Source of the DNA: JBBIPA01 sp963820495
GTDB taxonomy: Bacteria; Chloroflexota; Dehalococcoidia; GIF9; UBA5629
Assembly (NCBI GenBank): GCA_963820495.1
Contig: CAWGAF010000002.1
Coordinates: forward strand, 868,001 to 932,000
Length of the DNA stretch: 64,000 nucleotides
Reading direction: 5' to 3'
Shown here one piece after another: positions 1 through 8,489 of this stretch (within the stretch, counting starts at the first letter, position 1; each line of letters begins with the position of its first letter). The position numbers and the translations under genes are program-made. Under the pieces are notes generated by a model. That model saw only the letters and a program-made list of their open reading frames with translations. It did no database searches and was not told where the DNA came from.

Positions 1-102
1 GAGCTTGTTCAGGAGGAAGTCTTATCGTTGCCTATCTATCCCGAGCTTGATGAAGAGCAGATAGAAATTGTGGTAGAATCAATTAAAGCTTTTGGTGAAT
101 AG
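1..102 (+). CDS. DegT/DnrJ/EryC1-family aminotransferase, C-terminal end (partial)
   Basis: Frame 1 is open from the window edge to TAG at 100-102. It reads a C-terminal tail of the form SLPIYPELDEEQIEIVV, the usual ending of PLP-dependent sugar aminotransferases of the DegT/AHBA family. Only 33 residues are visible, so the PLP lysine and substrate pocket lie outside the window. The same SLP-Y-P ending, with the D/E-E-Q motif, closes the intact aminotransferase that stops at 2927. The family call rests on the tail alone. The gene probably belongs to a surface-sugar cluster that continues upstream. Confidence 0.6.
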   Translation, partial: ELVQEEVLSLPIYPELDEEQIEIVVESIKAFGE

Positions 103-110
103 AGGAGTTT

Positions 111-335
111 ATGATGAGAAGGTTCAAAGTGATCTTAGAGCCGAATGAACTTGGTGGTTATACTGCCATCGTTCCTTTGCTCCCTGGCTGCATAAGTGAA
201 GGTGATTCCAGAGAAGAGGCACTGGTTAATATAAAGGAGGCAATCGAGCTATATATTGAGAGTCTGAAAGCTGATGGGGAGTCTGTTCCAACAGAAGAAG
301 AGACAGAGGAGGCTATTGTAGAGGTCGCCGCTTGA
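111..335 (+). CDS. hicB: HicB-family antitoxin (type II toxin-antitoxin)
   Basis: This 74-residue protein shows the HicB pattern: a basic-hydrophobic first strand (RRFKVILEP), the GGYTAIVPLLPGCISEGDSREEAL core, and the helix NIKEAIELYIESL. HicB proteins fold as a partial RNase H domain, bind and neutralise the HicA ribonuclease, and often repress their own operon. No DNA-binding C-terminus is visible, so this is the short form. GAGGAG lies just upstream of the ATG. The TGA stop overlaps a TTG that would start hicA in the usual translational coupling. In many bacteria hicA comes first; here hicB comes first. The partner hicA is damaged, so the pair may no longer form a working module. Confidence 0.8.
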   Translation: MMRRFKVILEPNELGGYTAIVPLLPGCISEGDSREEALVNIKEAIELYIESLKADGESVPTEEETEEAIVEVAA

Positions 336-364
336 AGCTTCCGAAAGCAGGTTGCAGGTAGGTT

Positions 365-553
365 GTGGAGACCTTGTTGAAGGCGTGCTTTATAATTAAT
401 CGCATCAAAGGTAGTCATTATATTTTGAAACATCCTGTAGCCGGCTGTAGAATCACAGTGCCCTATCACTGGCATGAACTAGCCCCTAAAACACTGCATT
501 CTATACTAAGGCAAGTGGGAATATCCGTAGAAGAATTCATCAAATCGCTATGA
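365..553 (+). CDS. hicA: HicA-family mRNA interferase, shortened by an in-frame TAG
   Basis: The open frame from GTG 365 gives 62 residues with the HicA dsRBD-like core: the IKGSHYILKHP segment with the catalytic-type histidine, then RITVPYHWHELAPKTLHSILRQVGISVEEF. The frame continues upstream through TAG (359-361) to TTG 332, and that stretch reads LKLPKAGCR, stop, VVETLLKA. It matches the normal HicA start, roughly LPKAGCREVVE, so a GAG-to-TAG change is likely. Translation could restart at GTG 365, but about ten N-terminal residues, including the first strand, would be lost. Either a truncated toxin or a pseudogene is possible. The neighbours are hicB and a wecB remnant, both in keeping with local decay. 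Confidence 0.6.
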   Translation: METLLKACFIINRIKGSHYILKHPVAGCRITVPYHWHELAPKTLHSILRQVGISVEEFIKSL

Positions 554-731
554 AGATTGTTTCTGTTGTCGGTGCCAGACCCAACTTCATAAAAATTGCC
601 CCCCTGATCAGGGCTATAAATAAACACAATTCCCAATCACCAATCACCAGTCACCAAAATGCCCCGCCCTCTGGGATGGGAAAACAGCTGAGAGAATTGT
701 AAAAATAATAGACAGCAATTATCATGATTGA
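550..731 (+). pseudogene. Remnant of UDP-N-acetylglucosamine 2-epimerase (wecB-like), internal deletion plus frameshift
   Basis: ATG 550 begins MKIVSVVGARPNFIKIAPLI, the canonical WecB N-terminus, and runs about 27 codons before similarity ends. From 663, in a different frame, ALWDGKTAERIVKII is the canonical C-terminal helix of the same family and stops at TGA 729-731. More than 300 central codons are missing. The join contains three 7-bp units (CAATCAC, CAATCAC, CAGTCAC) at 634-654. The ATG overlaps the hicA stop. Protein from ATG 550 would end at 702 after about 50 residues and could not be an epimerase. A full-length WecB-like gene of different sequence lies at 20731-21822. Confidence 0.75.
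634..654 (+). repeat. Three tandem 7-bp units (CAATCAC type) at a deletion join
   Basis: The units CAATCAC, CAATCAC and CAGTCAC are contiguous and sit exactly where the wecB remnant loses similarity. Short direct repeats like these can mediate slippage deletion. This array may be the scar of the event that removed the centre of the gene, or a later expansion. Confidence 0.6.
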
Positions 732-793
732 GTATACTTTGGACTTAAAATCGGCGATAGCTAGTTTAAGGATACAAACATGAAAGGAGAGTT

Positions 794-1705
794 TTGCTGA
801 AGGGAAGCAAAGTACTTGTCACCGGTGGGTTTGGTTTTATAGGTAGTTGTCTAATAGATAGATTAACCAAGAAAAGTTGTAGTGAAATTATTGCCTGTGA
901 TAAACATATCATCCCGGGTAAATGGCAAGATATTGGCAATTTAAAAATCGTAGAGGTGGATATTACGTCGATAGAAAAGATAAGAAAAGAAATGAATGGA
1001 GTTGATTATGTCTTTCATATGGCAGTCTTGCCTCTCGGTGCCTGTATTGCTGATCCCCGAGCTTGCTTGGGAATCAACATAGAAGGTACTTTTAATGTAT
1101 TTGAAGCAGCCAAGGATGCTGGCGTAAAAAAAGTAATATTTTCTTCTGCTTCCGCAGTCTACGGTGATACAGAAAAAACCATGGATGAAAACCATCCTTT
1201 AAATGCGAAAACAATGTATGGAGCCAGCAAAATAGCCGGCGAGTACTTCTTGAGAGCTTTCTATGACATGTACAAACTCGACTACGTGATACTCAGGTAC
1301 ATGAATGTATATGGGCCAGGGCAACAAGGTGGGCTTATTATGAGTGTACTTAAGCGGATTAAGAGTGGATTGCCGCCAATCATTGCTGGCGATGGTTCGC
1401 AATCTTTTGATTTTGTTTATGTTGATGACGTGGTCAATGCTAATTTTCTGGCGATGGAAAGTAGTGTTACAGGTGAAGCATTCAACATCGGTGGCGAGGA
1501 AGAAGCATCTGTCAAAGACATAGTATACACACTATTAGAACTTACAGGTTCCACATTGACTCCCGAATTCAAGCCAGATGAAAATGTCCCGATGCAACGC
1601 AGAGTAGGCAGCAGCCAGAAGGCAAGAAGACTTCTCGGTTATAAGCCCACAGTTTCTCTCCAAGAGGGGCTCCAAAAGGTTATTGAATCAGAACTCAAAA
1701 TATAG
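794..1705 (+). CDS. NAD-dependent sugar epimerase/dehydratase (extended SDR)
   Basis: This 303-residue extended short-chain dehydrogenase has GGFGFIGS at residues 11-18 as the NAD-binding loop. The catalytic pair is YGASK (Y142, K146), preceded by the SSASAVYG strand. The RYMNVYGPGQ and FDFVYVDDVV segments are typical of UDP-glucose 4-epimerase and dTDP-glucose 4,6-dehydratase relatives. The substrate cannot be told from sequence. The start is TTG 794, with GAAAGGAG just upstream. It leads a chain of overlapping genes (aminotransferase, methyltransferase, asnB), so it probably makes or modifies a nucleotide sugar for a surface polysaccharide. A paralogue at 13438 also precedes a methyltransferase and an asnB gene. 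Confidence 0.85.
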   Translation: MLKGSKVLVTGGFGFIGSCLIDRLTKKSCSEIIACDKHIIPGKWQDIGNLKIVEVDITSIEKIRKEMNGVDYVFHMAVLPLGACIADPRACLGINIEGTFNVFEAAKDAGVKKVIFSSASAVYGDTEKTMDENHPLNAKTMYGASKIAGEYFLRAFYDMYKLDYVILRYMNVYGPGQQGGLIMSVLKRIKSGLPPIIAGDGSQSFDFVYVDDVVNANFLAMESSVTGEAFNIGGEEEASVKDIVYTLLELTGSTLTPEFKPDENVPMQRRVGSSQKARRLLGYKPTVSLQEGLQKVIESELKI

Positions 1706-1742
1706 TTTGGTAAAAAGATATTCTGGAAAGGAAATTGACAAA

Positions 1743-2927
1743 GTGAAGATCCCTATAACCAAGCCATACATTGGCGAGGAAGAGAAAAAAGCGGCGTGTG
1801 ACGTTCTAGAATCAGGCTGGCTGGTTAATGGTCCCAAAGTAGCTGAATTTGAAAAGATGGTTTGCCAATATAGTGGTGCTAAATTTGCCAAGGCGACCAC
1901 CTCTTGCACTACTGCTCTTCACCTGGCGCTCGTAGCTCTTGGGGTAGGTATTGGAGATGAGGTTCTGGTTCCTTCGTTTACTTATGTTGCTTCCGCCAAT
2001 GCCATTGAATACACGGGGGCAAAGCCAGTATTTGTTGATATAGACCTCGAGACTTTTAATATAGCGTCCCAGAAGATTGAAGAAAAGTTAGAACGAGCTA
2101 AGAGACAAGGCTCTAGCGTAAAGGCTGTTATGCCGGTGCACCTTTTCGGACTTGTTGCGGATATGGATGCTATAATGAAAATAGCCGAGCAGTATAATCT
2201 TTTTGTCATCGAGGATGCTGCCTGTGCTTTGGGAAGCCTTTATAATTCAAAGCACGCTGGAACATTTGGAAATGCTGGCTGTTTTAGTTTCCACCCGCGG
2301 AAACCCATTACTACAGGCGAAGGTGGTATGCTAACTAGCAACGATTTGGAAGTCGCTTCTAAGGTACAGAGCCTGAGGGACCATGGAGCTGCTGTCTCTG
2401 ACTTAGCTAGACACGGCAAAGGGGGCTTTTTACTGCCAGCCTTTGATGTTCGGGGCTATAATTACCGCATGACCGATATTCAGGGAGCTATTGGCGTAGA
2501 ACAGATGAAGAAGTTTCCGTGGATTATTAACAAGAGGGTTGAGAAGGCAAAAAGATATGATGAGGAGCTGAAAGACGTAGAGTGGCTTCAAATTCCCCAT
2601 GTTCCCCAGGGATGTAAGCATACTTATCAATCCTATGTTACTATTATTAAAAAACCTGGCAAGAAATTAACTGTTGACGTTATTTCCGAACTAAATCAGT
2701 TCAGGAATAAAATCATGGCTGAGCTAGAAGAAAAGGGTATTACTACCAGACAGGGCACCCATGCTGTGCATACTCTAAGCTATTATCAAAAGAGATATGG
2801 CTTAAAAGATAATGATTACCTCAACTCGCTTGCTGCAGATAGGTTAAGTATGACACTGCCACTTTATCCTCAGATGACAGATGAAGAGCAGGAGTATGTG
2901 ATTAAGCAGATAAGAAAACTTTGTTAG
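1743..2927 (+). CDS. DegT/DnrJ/EryC1/StrS-family PLP sugar aminotransferase
   Basis: The protein (394 residues from GTG 1743) opens with IPITKPYIGEEE and carries the PLP-contact segments TSCTTALHLAL and VIEDAACALGS. The catalytic lysine lies in the FHPRKPITTGEGG motif (about K187). These enzymes transfer an amino group from glutamate to a keto-sugar nucleotide. An upstream TTG at 1683 would extend the protein by 20 residues and overlap the previous gene by 23 bp. GTG 1743 has GGAAAGG at normal spacing and matches where the family usually starts, so it is preferred. It probably works with the preceding epimerase/dehydratase to make an amino sugar. Confidence 0.85.
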   Translation: MKIPITKPYIGEEEKKAACDVLESGWLVNGPKVAEFEKMVCQYSGAKFAKATTSCTTALHLALVALGVGIGDEVLVPSFTYVASANAIEYTGAKPVFVDIDLETFNIASQKIEEKLERAKRQGSSVKAVMPVHLFGLVADMDAIMKIAEQYNLFVIEDAACALGSLYNSKHAGTFGNAGCFSFHPRKPITTGEGGMLTSNDLEVASKVQSLRDHGAAVSDLARHGKGGFLLPAFDVRGYNYRMTDIQGAIGVEQMKKFPWIINKRVEKAKRYDEELKDVEWLQIPHVPQGCKHTYQSYVTIIKKPGKKLTVDVISELNQFRNKIMAELEEKGITTRQGTHAVHTLSYYQKRYGLKDNDYLNSLAADRLSMTLPLYPQMTDEEQEYVIKQIRKLC

Positions 2928-2943
2928 TCTGTGAAGCCCGAAG

Positions 2944-3999
2944 ATGAAAAAATCTCTACTAGAATTTATAATTTGCCCAATTTGTAACGCTAGGTTCGAG
3001 TTAGTTAGCTCTGTACAGGAGGGTGGAGAGATAATTTCGGCTTCGCTTGTTTGTCTTAGTGGTCATACTTTTCCTGTAACCGGTGGTATACCTAGGCTTT
3101 TAGTTCGGGATAGATTAACAGAGGCACAAAAACAAACCCAGGATAGCTACAGTGAGCAATGGCGAAGGACGCCTGATTTTGGATATGAGGCTAAGACAAA
3201 AGAATTTCGTATAAAACAGTTCTTAGATAGATTTGGATGGGAAAATCCCAGAAATATAAACGAATTTCTTAGCGCCAAGCAATCCATCCTTGATGCTGGT
3301 ACAGGACTAGGGTGGCATGTTAAGTTTTATGCTGAGCAAACTAAAGGTGAAGTTTTCGGTGTCGACATAAGCCAGAGTATCGACGTAGCATATAAGCATA
3401 TCAGATGTCTGCCGAATGCACATCTCGTCCAGTCAGATTTAACCAACTTACCTTTTAGAAAGAACTCTTTTGAGTTTATAGTCAGTGATGGGGTATTACA
3501 TCACACCCCAGATACAGAGACGTCATTCAAGTACCTGGTCCCTTTTCTACGGGCAAATGGTGAAATTGCCGTTTACATCTACAAAAAGAAAGGACCGGTC
3601 AGAGAATTCTGCGATGACTATATTAGAAGCTTCACCACAGGGCTTTCTGCTGAGGAATGTTATAGAGTCGCGGAGTCAATCACTAAATTTGGGAAGTCAC
3701 TATCAGACATGAATGCTGAAATTTCAGTTCCAGAGAATATTCCTTACCTTGAGATAGAATCAGGAAAATACAATTTGCAGCGATTTATCTACTGGAATAT
3801 ATTTAAATGTTTCTGGAACGGTGATTTTGATTTTGATACAAATGTGATGGTTAACTTTGATTGGTATCATCCTCAATATGCTCATAGGCATACACCTGAG
3901 GAAATAACGCAGTGGTTTAGAGATATGAATATAGATATATTACATCTTGATGTTAGTGACAGCGGTATAAGTGTTCGAGCAAAGAAATGTGTGGCTTAG
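2944..3999 (+). CDS. Class I SAM methyltransferase with N-terminal Trm112-like zinc domain
   Basis: Residues 1-55 look like a Trm112/YbaR-type zinc module: CPIC at 11-14, then CLSGHTFPVTGGIPRLL. Residues from about 115 hold the SAM-binding loop LDAGTGLGWH, followed by GVDIS, a QSDLTNLPF acidic loop and the motif SDGVLHHTPDT. The target is unknown; these proteins are common in polysaccharide and secondary-metabolite clusters. The C-terminal half (REFCDDYIRS, the FDWYHPQYAHRHTPEE segment) is nearly superimposable on the protein at 14328-15455, so the two are paralogues. Its end overlaps the start of asnB at 3987, which suggests coupled translation. Confidence 0.8.
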   Translation: MKKSLLEFIICPICNARFELVSSVQEGGEIISASLVCLSGHTFPVTGGIPRLLVRDRLTEAQKQTQDSYSEQWRRTPDFGYEAKTKEFRIKQFLDRFGWENPRNINEFLSAKQSILDAGTGLGWHVKFYAEQTKGEVFGVDISQSIDVAYKHIRCLPNAHLVQSDLTNLPFRKNSFEFIVSDGVLHHTPDTETSFKYLVPFLRANGEIAVYIYKKKGPVREFCDDYIRSFTTGLSAEECYRVAESITKFGKSLSDMNAEISVPENIPYLEIESGKYNLQRFIYWNIFKCFWNGDFDFDTNVMVNFDWYHPQYAHRHTPEEITQWFRDMNIDILHLDVSDSGISVRAKKCVA

Positions 4000-5993
4000 T
4001 TGGCATTTTAAGTTTAAATAAAGGGCCTATAGAACCCCATAATATTAAGAAGATGTGTGATGTAGTTGCTCATCGGGGGCCAGATGACGCTGGTTATACT
4101 TTTTTTTCCTTGGGAAGTAACAGGGATGATCGTGGTAATTTTTGGCTTGAATTAACCGATAATAATTTCAAACATAAAAATATTCACCTAGCGTATATTG
4201 AGAGCGACTATGCAAAAAGAGAAATGGACGGCAATCGTTGGCATCTGGGATTGGGGCATAGGCGACTGGCCATTATTGACCTATCGCCAAAAGCTCACCA
4301 GCCGATGTCTGACAAGAGCAAAAGAACGTGGATTACCTACAACGGTGAGATTTACAACTTTAAAGATTTAAAGGCTGAACTGGAAAAATCCGGCTACGAT
4401 TTTTATTCCAATTCGGACACTGAGGTAGTCATCAATAGCTACAAACAATGGGGGATAGATTGTATTCACAGGTTCAATGGCATGTTTGCTTTTGTTCTCT
4501 GGGATAATGAGAAAAACAAGCTATTTCTGGTGAGGGATAGATATGGTATAAAGCCACTGTATTATTACTTTAAAGAAGGCACCTTAATTTTTGCTTCGGA
4601 AATAAAATCGATTCTGCAAAACAAGGAAATAGAGGTTGCCGTAGATTTGGAGGCTTTAAACGAGTACTTTACCTTTCAAAACATCTTAACTGACCGAACA
4701 TTGTTTAGGGATATAAAACTGTTGCCTCCTGGCAGTTATATTGAGGTTGACCTTAACTCTGAGCAAAAAAGCGTTTTGCGAATTAATAAATACTGGGACT
4801 ACAAATTTTCCTCGGAAGGATTTCAGTTATCACAACTTGAGACAGCACAAGAGCTTCACCATCTTTTTAATCAAGCGGTTAAAAGGCAGCTCACCAGCGA
4901 TGTCCCTATAGGTAGCTACCTCAGTGGGGGGATGGATACTGGCAGCATAACAGCAATTGCCAGGAGACATCTTGGTAGGATTTCTACATTTACCTGTGGT
5001 TTTGACCTTTCTTCGGCTTTGGGCTTGGAACTTGGATTTGATGAAAGGAAGCATGCTGAGACCTTGTCTAATCTTCTGAAGACAGAGCATTATGAAGTTG
5101 TTCTTCATGCTGGAGACATGGAACAGGTTATGCCTGAACTTATATGGCATTTAGAGGATCTAAGGGTTGGGCAAAGTTACCCGAACTACTATGTTGCCAG
5201 GCTAGCAGGGAAATTTGTTAAAGTTGTTCTCTCTGGGGCCGGAGGTGATGAACTTTTCGGTGGCTATCCCTGGAGGTACTACCGGGGCGTCAATCCGAAA
5301 GATATGAATGATTATTTTAGAAACTATTACGATTACTGGCAGCGATTGGTAGCTGATGAAAATAAGAGCGACTTTTTCAAGCCAGAGATCTATCGGGTAG
5401 TCAAGGAATATTCTACTTTCGATGTTTTTCGTTCCGTTTTTCACGATCAGAGCATCATCCCTAAGAAAAATGAGGATTATATAAATGCCTCCATGTGCTT
5501 TGAGATAAAGACTTTCCTTCATGGACTTTTCGTTGTCGAAGATAAAATCAGCATGGCTAATTCCCTGGAGACGCGAGTGCCATTCATGGATAATGATTTA
5601 GCCGATTTTGCCATGAAAATACCAGCGCGATTCAAAGTTGAAAGTCTGGATCGTATAACTGGGATGGATGAGGATGAAATAGGGAAATATCGGGAAGGAG
5701 CTAGAGGTGGGAAGCTTGTACTGCGCAAGATGATGCAAGGATTGATTCCACGAGAGATAATTGAGAGGGAAAAACAGGGGTTCAGCGCCCCCGATGCTTC
5801 CTGGTTTCGTGGTGAAAGCATTGAGTATATTAAAAAACTTCTATCAAACCCGGAGGCACGGATTTATGATTATCTTAATCAAAGCTATGTTCAGAAGAAG
5901 TTGGATGAACATGTATCAGGGAAGTTTAACCACCGCCTTTTTATCTGGTCGTTGCTGAGCTTTGAATGGTGGAATAGGCAGTTTTGCAGATAA
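3987..5993 (+). CDS. asnB: AsnB-type glutamine-dependent amidotransferase (asparagine synthetase-like), copy 1
   Basis: This 668-residue protein starts MCGLVGIL, so Cys2 is available as the class II glutaminase nucleophile. The N-terminal domain (about 1-230) has AHRGPDD, LGHRRLAIIDLS and TYNGEIYNF. The synthetase domain carries the ATP-pyrophosphatase loop SGGMDTGS (about 312), where most relatives have SGGLDSS, and later LSGAGGDELFGGY. AsnB homologues in polysaccharide clusters often amidate a carboxyl group, for example on a uronic acid, rather than aspartate. That role is inference from the neighbours. Its start overlaps the methyltransferase gene by 13 bp. A second asnB lies at 16596. 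Confidence 0.85.
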   Translation: MCGLVGILSLNKGPIEPHNIKKMCDVVAHRGPDDAGYTFFSLGSNRDDRGNFWLELTDNNFKHKNIHLAYIESDYAKREMDGNRWHLGLGHRRLAIIDLSPKAHQPMSDKSKRTWITYNGEIYNFKDLKAELEKSGYDFYSNSDTEVVINSYKQWGIDCIHRFNGMFAFVLWDNEKNKLFLVRDRYGIKPLYYYFKEGTLIFASEIKSILQNKEIEVAVDLEALNEYFTFQNILTDRTLFRDIKLLPPGSYIEVDLNSEQKSVLRINKYWDYKFSSEGFQLSQLETAQELHHLFNQAVKRQLTSDVPIGSYLSGGMDTGSITAIARRHLGRISTFTCGFDLSSALGLELGFDERKHAETLSNLLKTEHYEVVLHAGDMEQVMPELIWHLEDLRVGQSYPNYYVARLAGKFVKVVLSGAGGDELFGGYPWRYYRGVNPKDMNDYFRNYYDYWQRLVADENKSDFFKPEIYRVVKEYSTFDVFRSVFHDQSIIPKKNEDYINASMCFEIKTFLHGLFVVEDKISMANSLETRVPFMDNDLADFAMKIPARFKVESLDRITGMDEDEIGKYREGARGGKLVLRKMMQGLIPREIIEREKQGFSAPDASWFRGESIEYIKKLLSNPEARIYDYLNQSYVQKKLDEHVSGKFNHRLFIWSLLSFEWWNRQFCR

Positions 5994-6048
5994 AAGAGGA
6001 ATTAGCTACATTTAAGGGAACTACCATATATTCAGATAGGTTTAAATT

Positions 6049-6651
6049 ATGAAAGAAGAACATAAACAAAAAGACTTAGATTTGGAAATTATTAATGCAT
6101 TAAAGCGAATCTACGAACTCTTGCGAACGCAAATGAGGCAAAAGTGGAATCGAGACCTACCATTAGAGGAACTCCTATTTGATAGGTGGGAAAGGGCAAG
6201 GCAGCTAGGCTTTGGCGAAGGGACCAGTATTTATCATAACAGTTATGTATATGGAGACGTGAAGGTTGGCATGCATACATGGATTGGGCCTTTTACTTTG
6301 CTTGATGGTAGCGGTGGTTTGGAAATAGGCGAGTATTGTAGTATTTCATCAGGGGTACAAATCTATACTCATGATACTGTAAATTGGGCAGTTAGCGGTG
6401 GCACAGCCGAGAATGAGAGAGCACCTGTTAAAATAGGCAACTGTTGCTACATCGGGCCACAAACAGTCATAATCAAAGGGATAACTATTAATGATCATTC
6501 CGTAATTGGGGCTTGTAGCTTCGTGAATCGCGATGTCCCGGCTTATTCAATTTTTGCTGGTGTGCCAGGCAAGGTAATTGGTAGAGTAATAATCGCTGGC
6601 AAAGAGATCGAATATGAATATTTCTCACCTAAAGCGGGATTGCATGGATGA
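6049..6651 (+). CDS. Left-handed beta-helix (hexapeptide) acyltransferase
   Basis: This 200-residue protein has a charged helical N-terminus (1-50) and then hexapeptide repeats (YVYGDVKVGMHTWIGPF, LEIGEYCSISSGVQI, VKIGNCCYIGPQTVI). It ends with the VIGACSFVNRDVPAYSIFAGVPGKVIG tail typical of WbbJ/maltose-O-acetyltransferase relatives. Such enzymes form trimers and acetylate sugars, amino sugars or serine from acetyl-CoA. A histidine in IYTHDT is positioned like the general base in this family. It lies inside the sugar island and probably acetylates an amino sugar or a hydroxyl of the glycan. The TGA stop overlaps a following ATG (6648). Confidence 0.85.
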   Translation: MKEEHKQKDLDLEIINALKRIYELLRTQMRQKWNRDLPLEELLFDRWERARQLGFGEGTSIYHNSYVYGDVKVGMHTWIGPFTLLDGSGGLEIGEYCSISSGVQIYTHDTVNWAVSGGTAENERAPVKIGNCCYIGPQTVIIKGITINDHSVIGACSFVNRDVPAYSIFAGVPGKVIGRVIIAGKEIEYEYFSPKAGLHG

Positions 6652-6758
6652 ACATTTACTTAACGTTTGGAAAGTCTCCCCCTAAAGAATTTGATACCTA
6701 CATTAAGTGCGAGAAGGTTGTTATGAGGAATGTTGATATGGTGAATATGGCCAAATGA
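6648..6758 (+). CDS. Possible 36-residue coupled ORF, function unknown
   Basis: ATG 6648 overlaps the acyltransferase stop as ATGA and the frame runs to TGA 6756-6758. That stop overlaps the ATG of the next gene at 6755, again as ATGA. Stop/start overlap on both sides is unusual for a random frame and may preserve ribosome traffic through the gap. The peptide (MNIYLTFGKSPPKEF start) has no recognisable domain. It could also be the trimmed remnant of a lost gene. Low confidence. Confidence 0.3.
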   Translation: MNIYLTFGKSPPKEFDTYIKCEKVVMRNVDMVNMAK

Positions 6759-7468
6759 TTGCTATCAGTTTTGATATTGAGTGGGCTCCGGACGTTGTGA
6801 TTGAAGACACACTTGACCTGCTAAACACTGCGGGTGTACAGGCCACGTTCTTCGCTACTCATGCCACATCTTTTTTTGATGGGATACACGGTCATGAGAT
6901 TGGCATACACCCGAACTTCCTACTCACGAAAGATTATAGGAGTGAATTGGACAGGCTAATGGGCTTGTATCCACAGGCACAGGGCGTCCGTTGCCACTCA
7001 TATTATCAGAATACCCAAATCCTAGACCTTTTCGTGGAGCACGGTCTACGGTATGACTCAAACTTATTGATGTTCTGTTGCCAAGGTATCCATGCATTTC
7101 AAAACTGGAACGGCTTGGTAAGGGTACCAGTATTTTGGGAGGACGACGTAAATTGCCTTGTAGGTGACACATGGGATCCGCAGATGTTATCTATATCTGA
7201 TCCCGACTCGTTATATGTATTTGACTTTCATCCAATTCATGTTTTTTTAAATACTGAAAGTATGGATCGTTACGAGGCAGCAAAATCGCACTGCAATTAT
7301 CCGAAAAGATTACGGGAGTTTGTCAATTCTGAGTCTTCTGGCGTTGGAACGAGGTTATTTCTCAAGAGGTTGCTTACGCTAATGAAGGAAGAACCTTTGT
7401 CTCTGACACTCAGTGAGATTGTCGAATCTTTGCATATAAATAATGGACGCAATAGCACTGCACGGTGA
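6755..7468 (+). CDS. Polysaccharide-deacetylase-like (NodB-fold) protein
   Basis: This 237-residue protein has the layout of a small NodB/CE4-like deacetylase. ISFDIEWAPD near the N-terminus supplies the acidic pair of motif 1. ATFFATHAT follows, and GHEIGIHPNF gives the two metal-binding histidines. A VRCHSYYQNT segment takes the place of the usual arginine motif. No signal peptide is visible, so it probably acts in the cytoplasm on a sugar or lipid-linked intermediate. The gene starts inside the small ORF at 6648 and its stop overlaps GTG 7465 of the next gene. De-N-acetylation of an acetylamino sugar fits the aminotransferase and acetyltransferase nearby, but the substrate is not known. 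Confidence 0.7.
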   Translation: MIAISFDIEWAPDVVIEDTLDLLNTAGVQATFFATHATSFFDGIHGHEIGIHPNFLLTKDYRSELDRLMGLYPQAQGVRCHSYYQNTQILDLFVEHGLRYDSNLLMFCCQGIHAFQNWNGLVRVPVFWEDDVNCLVGDTWDPQMLSISDPDSLYVFDFHPIHVFLNTESMDRYEAAKSHCNYPKRLREFVNSESSGVGTRLFLKRLLTLMKEEPLSLTLSEIVESLHINNGRNSTAR

Positions 7469-8484
7469 TAAAGAATATGACTAACAAGATTGGTATTGGA
7501 ATAATCGGCTGTGGTCGCTGGGGCCAAAATCTAATTAGAGTATTTAATGGATTATCAGAAGCTAGATTAGTCATTTGCTGTAATAAATCAAACAATGGCC
7601 AGCTTGACCAATTGAAGTCCATGTATCCGTATACGGAAACCACGCATAATGTGGCTGATGTTCTGACAAACTCAAGGGTCGACGCTGTTGTGGTAGTCAC
7701 ACCAGATCAGACCCATTTTGATATTAGCATGAAGGCTATTGAAGTTGGGAAACATGTATTTGTTGAAAAACCGTTGGCCTTGTCTTTTGACGAAGCAAAA
7801 GAGATGATTAGTTTCGCAAAATCAAAGGGCAAAATCCTGATGACAGGCCAAATTATGCTATATCACCCAGCTATTAAGTGGATTAAAGAAAGGCTTGCGA
7901 CGGGACCAATGAATCCCGTGTCTATTCTTTCAACACGGATAGATTTTGGAGTTGCCAGAGCAGACGCTGACCTTTTATGGAGTTTAGCTACCCACGACGT
8001 ATCAATAATTCAGTATCTTTTAGGAAATAGCCCAGAAGAAGTTCATGCTCTGAGGGCTAGCATTAATGATAAAAGGCTTGGAGACATGCTGTTTGTAAAT
8101 CTGACTTTCCCATCGGGTGTGATCGGACATATCAATGCTGGATTTGCCGGGCCACATCGAGAAAGGAGGCTTGTTCTTCATACTACCCGGGAGATCGTAG
8201 TTTTTGATGGGTTGACCGGAAACTTGGAGCTATTTGCTCGTAAAGATTCAAAGGTAGGTGGTGAGAGCGGCATTCGCGAATATGGAAAACAATTTGAAGC
8301 AGGCCACAGAGTAGAGTTAGTTAATGCACCGGAGCCGCTTATAATCGAATGTCAACATTTCCTAGATTGCATTAAGACCAACATGGCGCCCCTGTCAGGA
8401 GGAGAAAATGCTTTGTCAGTGATGAGGACACTAGACAAAATCGAAAGCGCGATTAAAAGTGCAAAGATAGCTCGAGGAGAGTAA
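7465..8484 (+). CDS. Gfo/Idh/MocA-family NAD(P)-dependent sugar oxidoreductase
   Basis: The 339-residue protein shows the N-terminal Rossmann loop GIIGCGRWGQN, the VVVVTPDQTH strand and the hallmark VFVEKPLAL motif. The C-terminal alpha/beta domain carries the ATHDVSIIQYLLG segment, whose histidine is a catalytic candidate. Family members oxidise or reduce sugar hydroxyls, and in glycan clusters they often act on UDP-GlcNAc-type substrates to give the 3-keto sugar used by DegT aminotransferases. The gene directly follows the deacetylase-like gene (GTGA overlap; ATG 7477 is an alternative start). It precedes a DegT aminotransferase by a few bases, which strongly suggests an oxidation-transamination pair. 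Confidence 0.85.
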   Translation: MIKNMTNKIGIGIIGCGRWGQNLIRVFNGLSEARLVICCNKSNNGQLDQLKSMYPYTETTHNVADVLTNSRVDAVVVVTPDQTHFDISMKAIEVGKHVFVEKPLALSFDEAKEMISFAKSKGKILMTGQIMLYHPAIKWIKERLATGPMNPVSILSTRIDFGVARADADLLWSLATHDVSIIQYLLGNSPEEVHALRASINDKRLGDMLFVNLTFPSGVIGHINAGFAGPHRERRLVLHTTREIVVFDGLTGNLELFARKDSKVGGESGIREYGKQFEAGHRVELVNAPEPLIIECQHFLDCIKTNMAPLSGGENALSVMRTLDKIESAIKSAKIARGE

Positions 8485-8489
8485 ATGAT

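Noticed and set aside
158..475. 105-residue minus-strand reading frame opposite hicB
   Set aside because: It is the mirror of the hicBA genes, with no ribosome site and no family resemblance.
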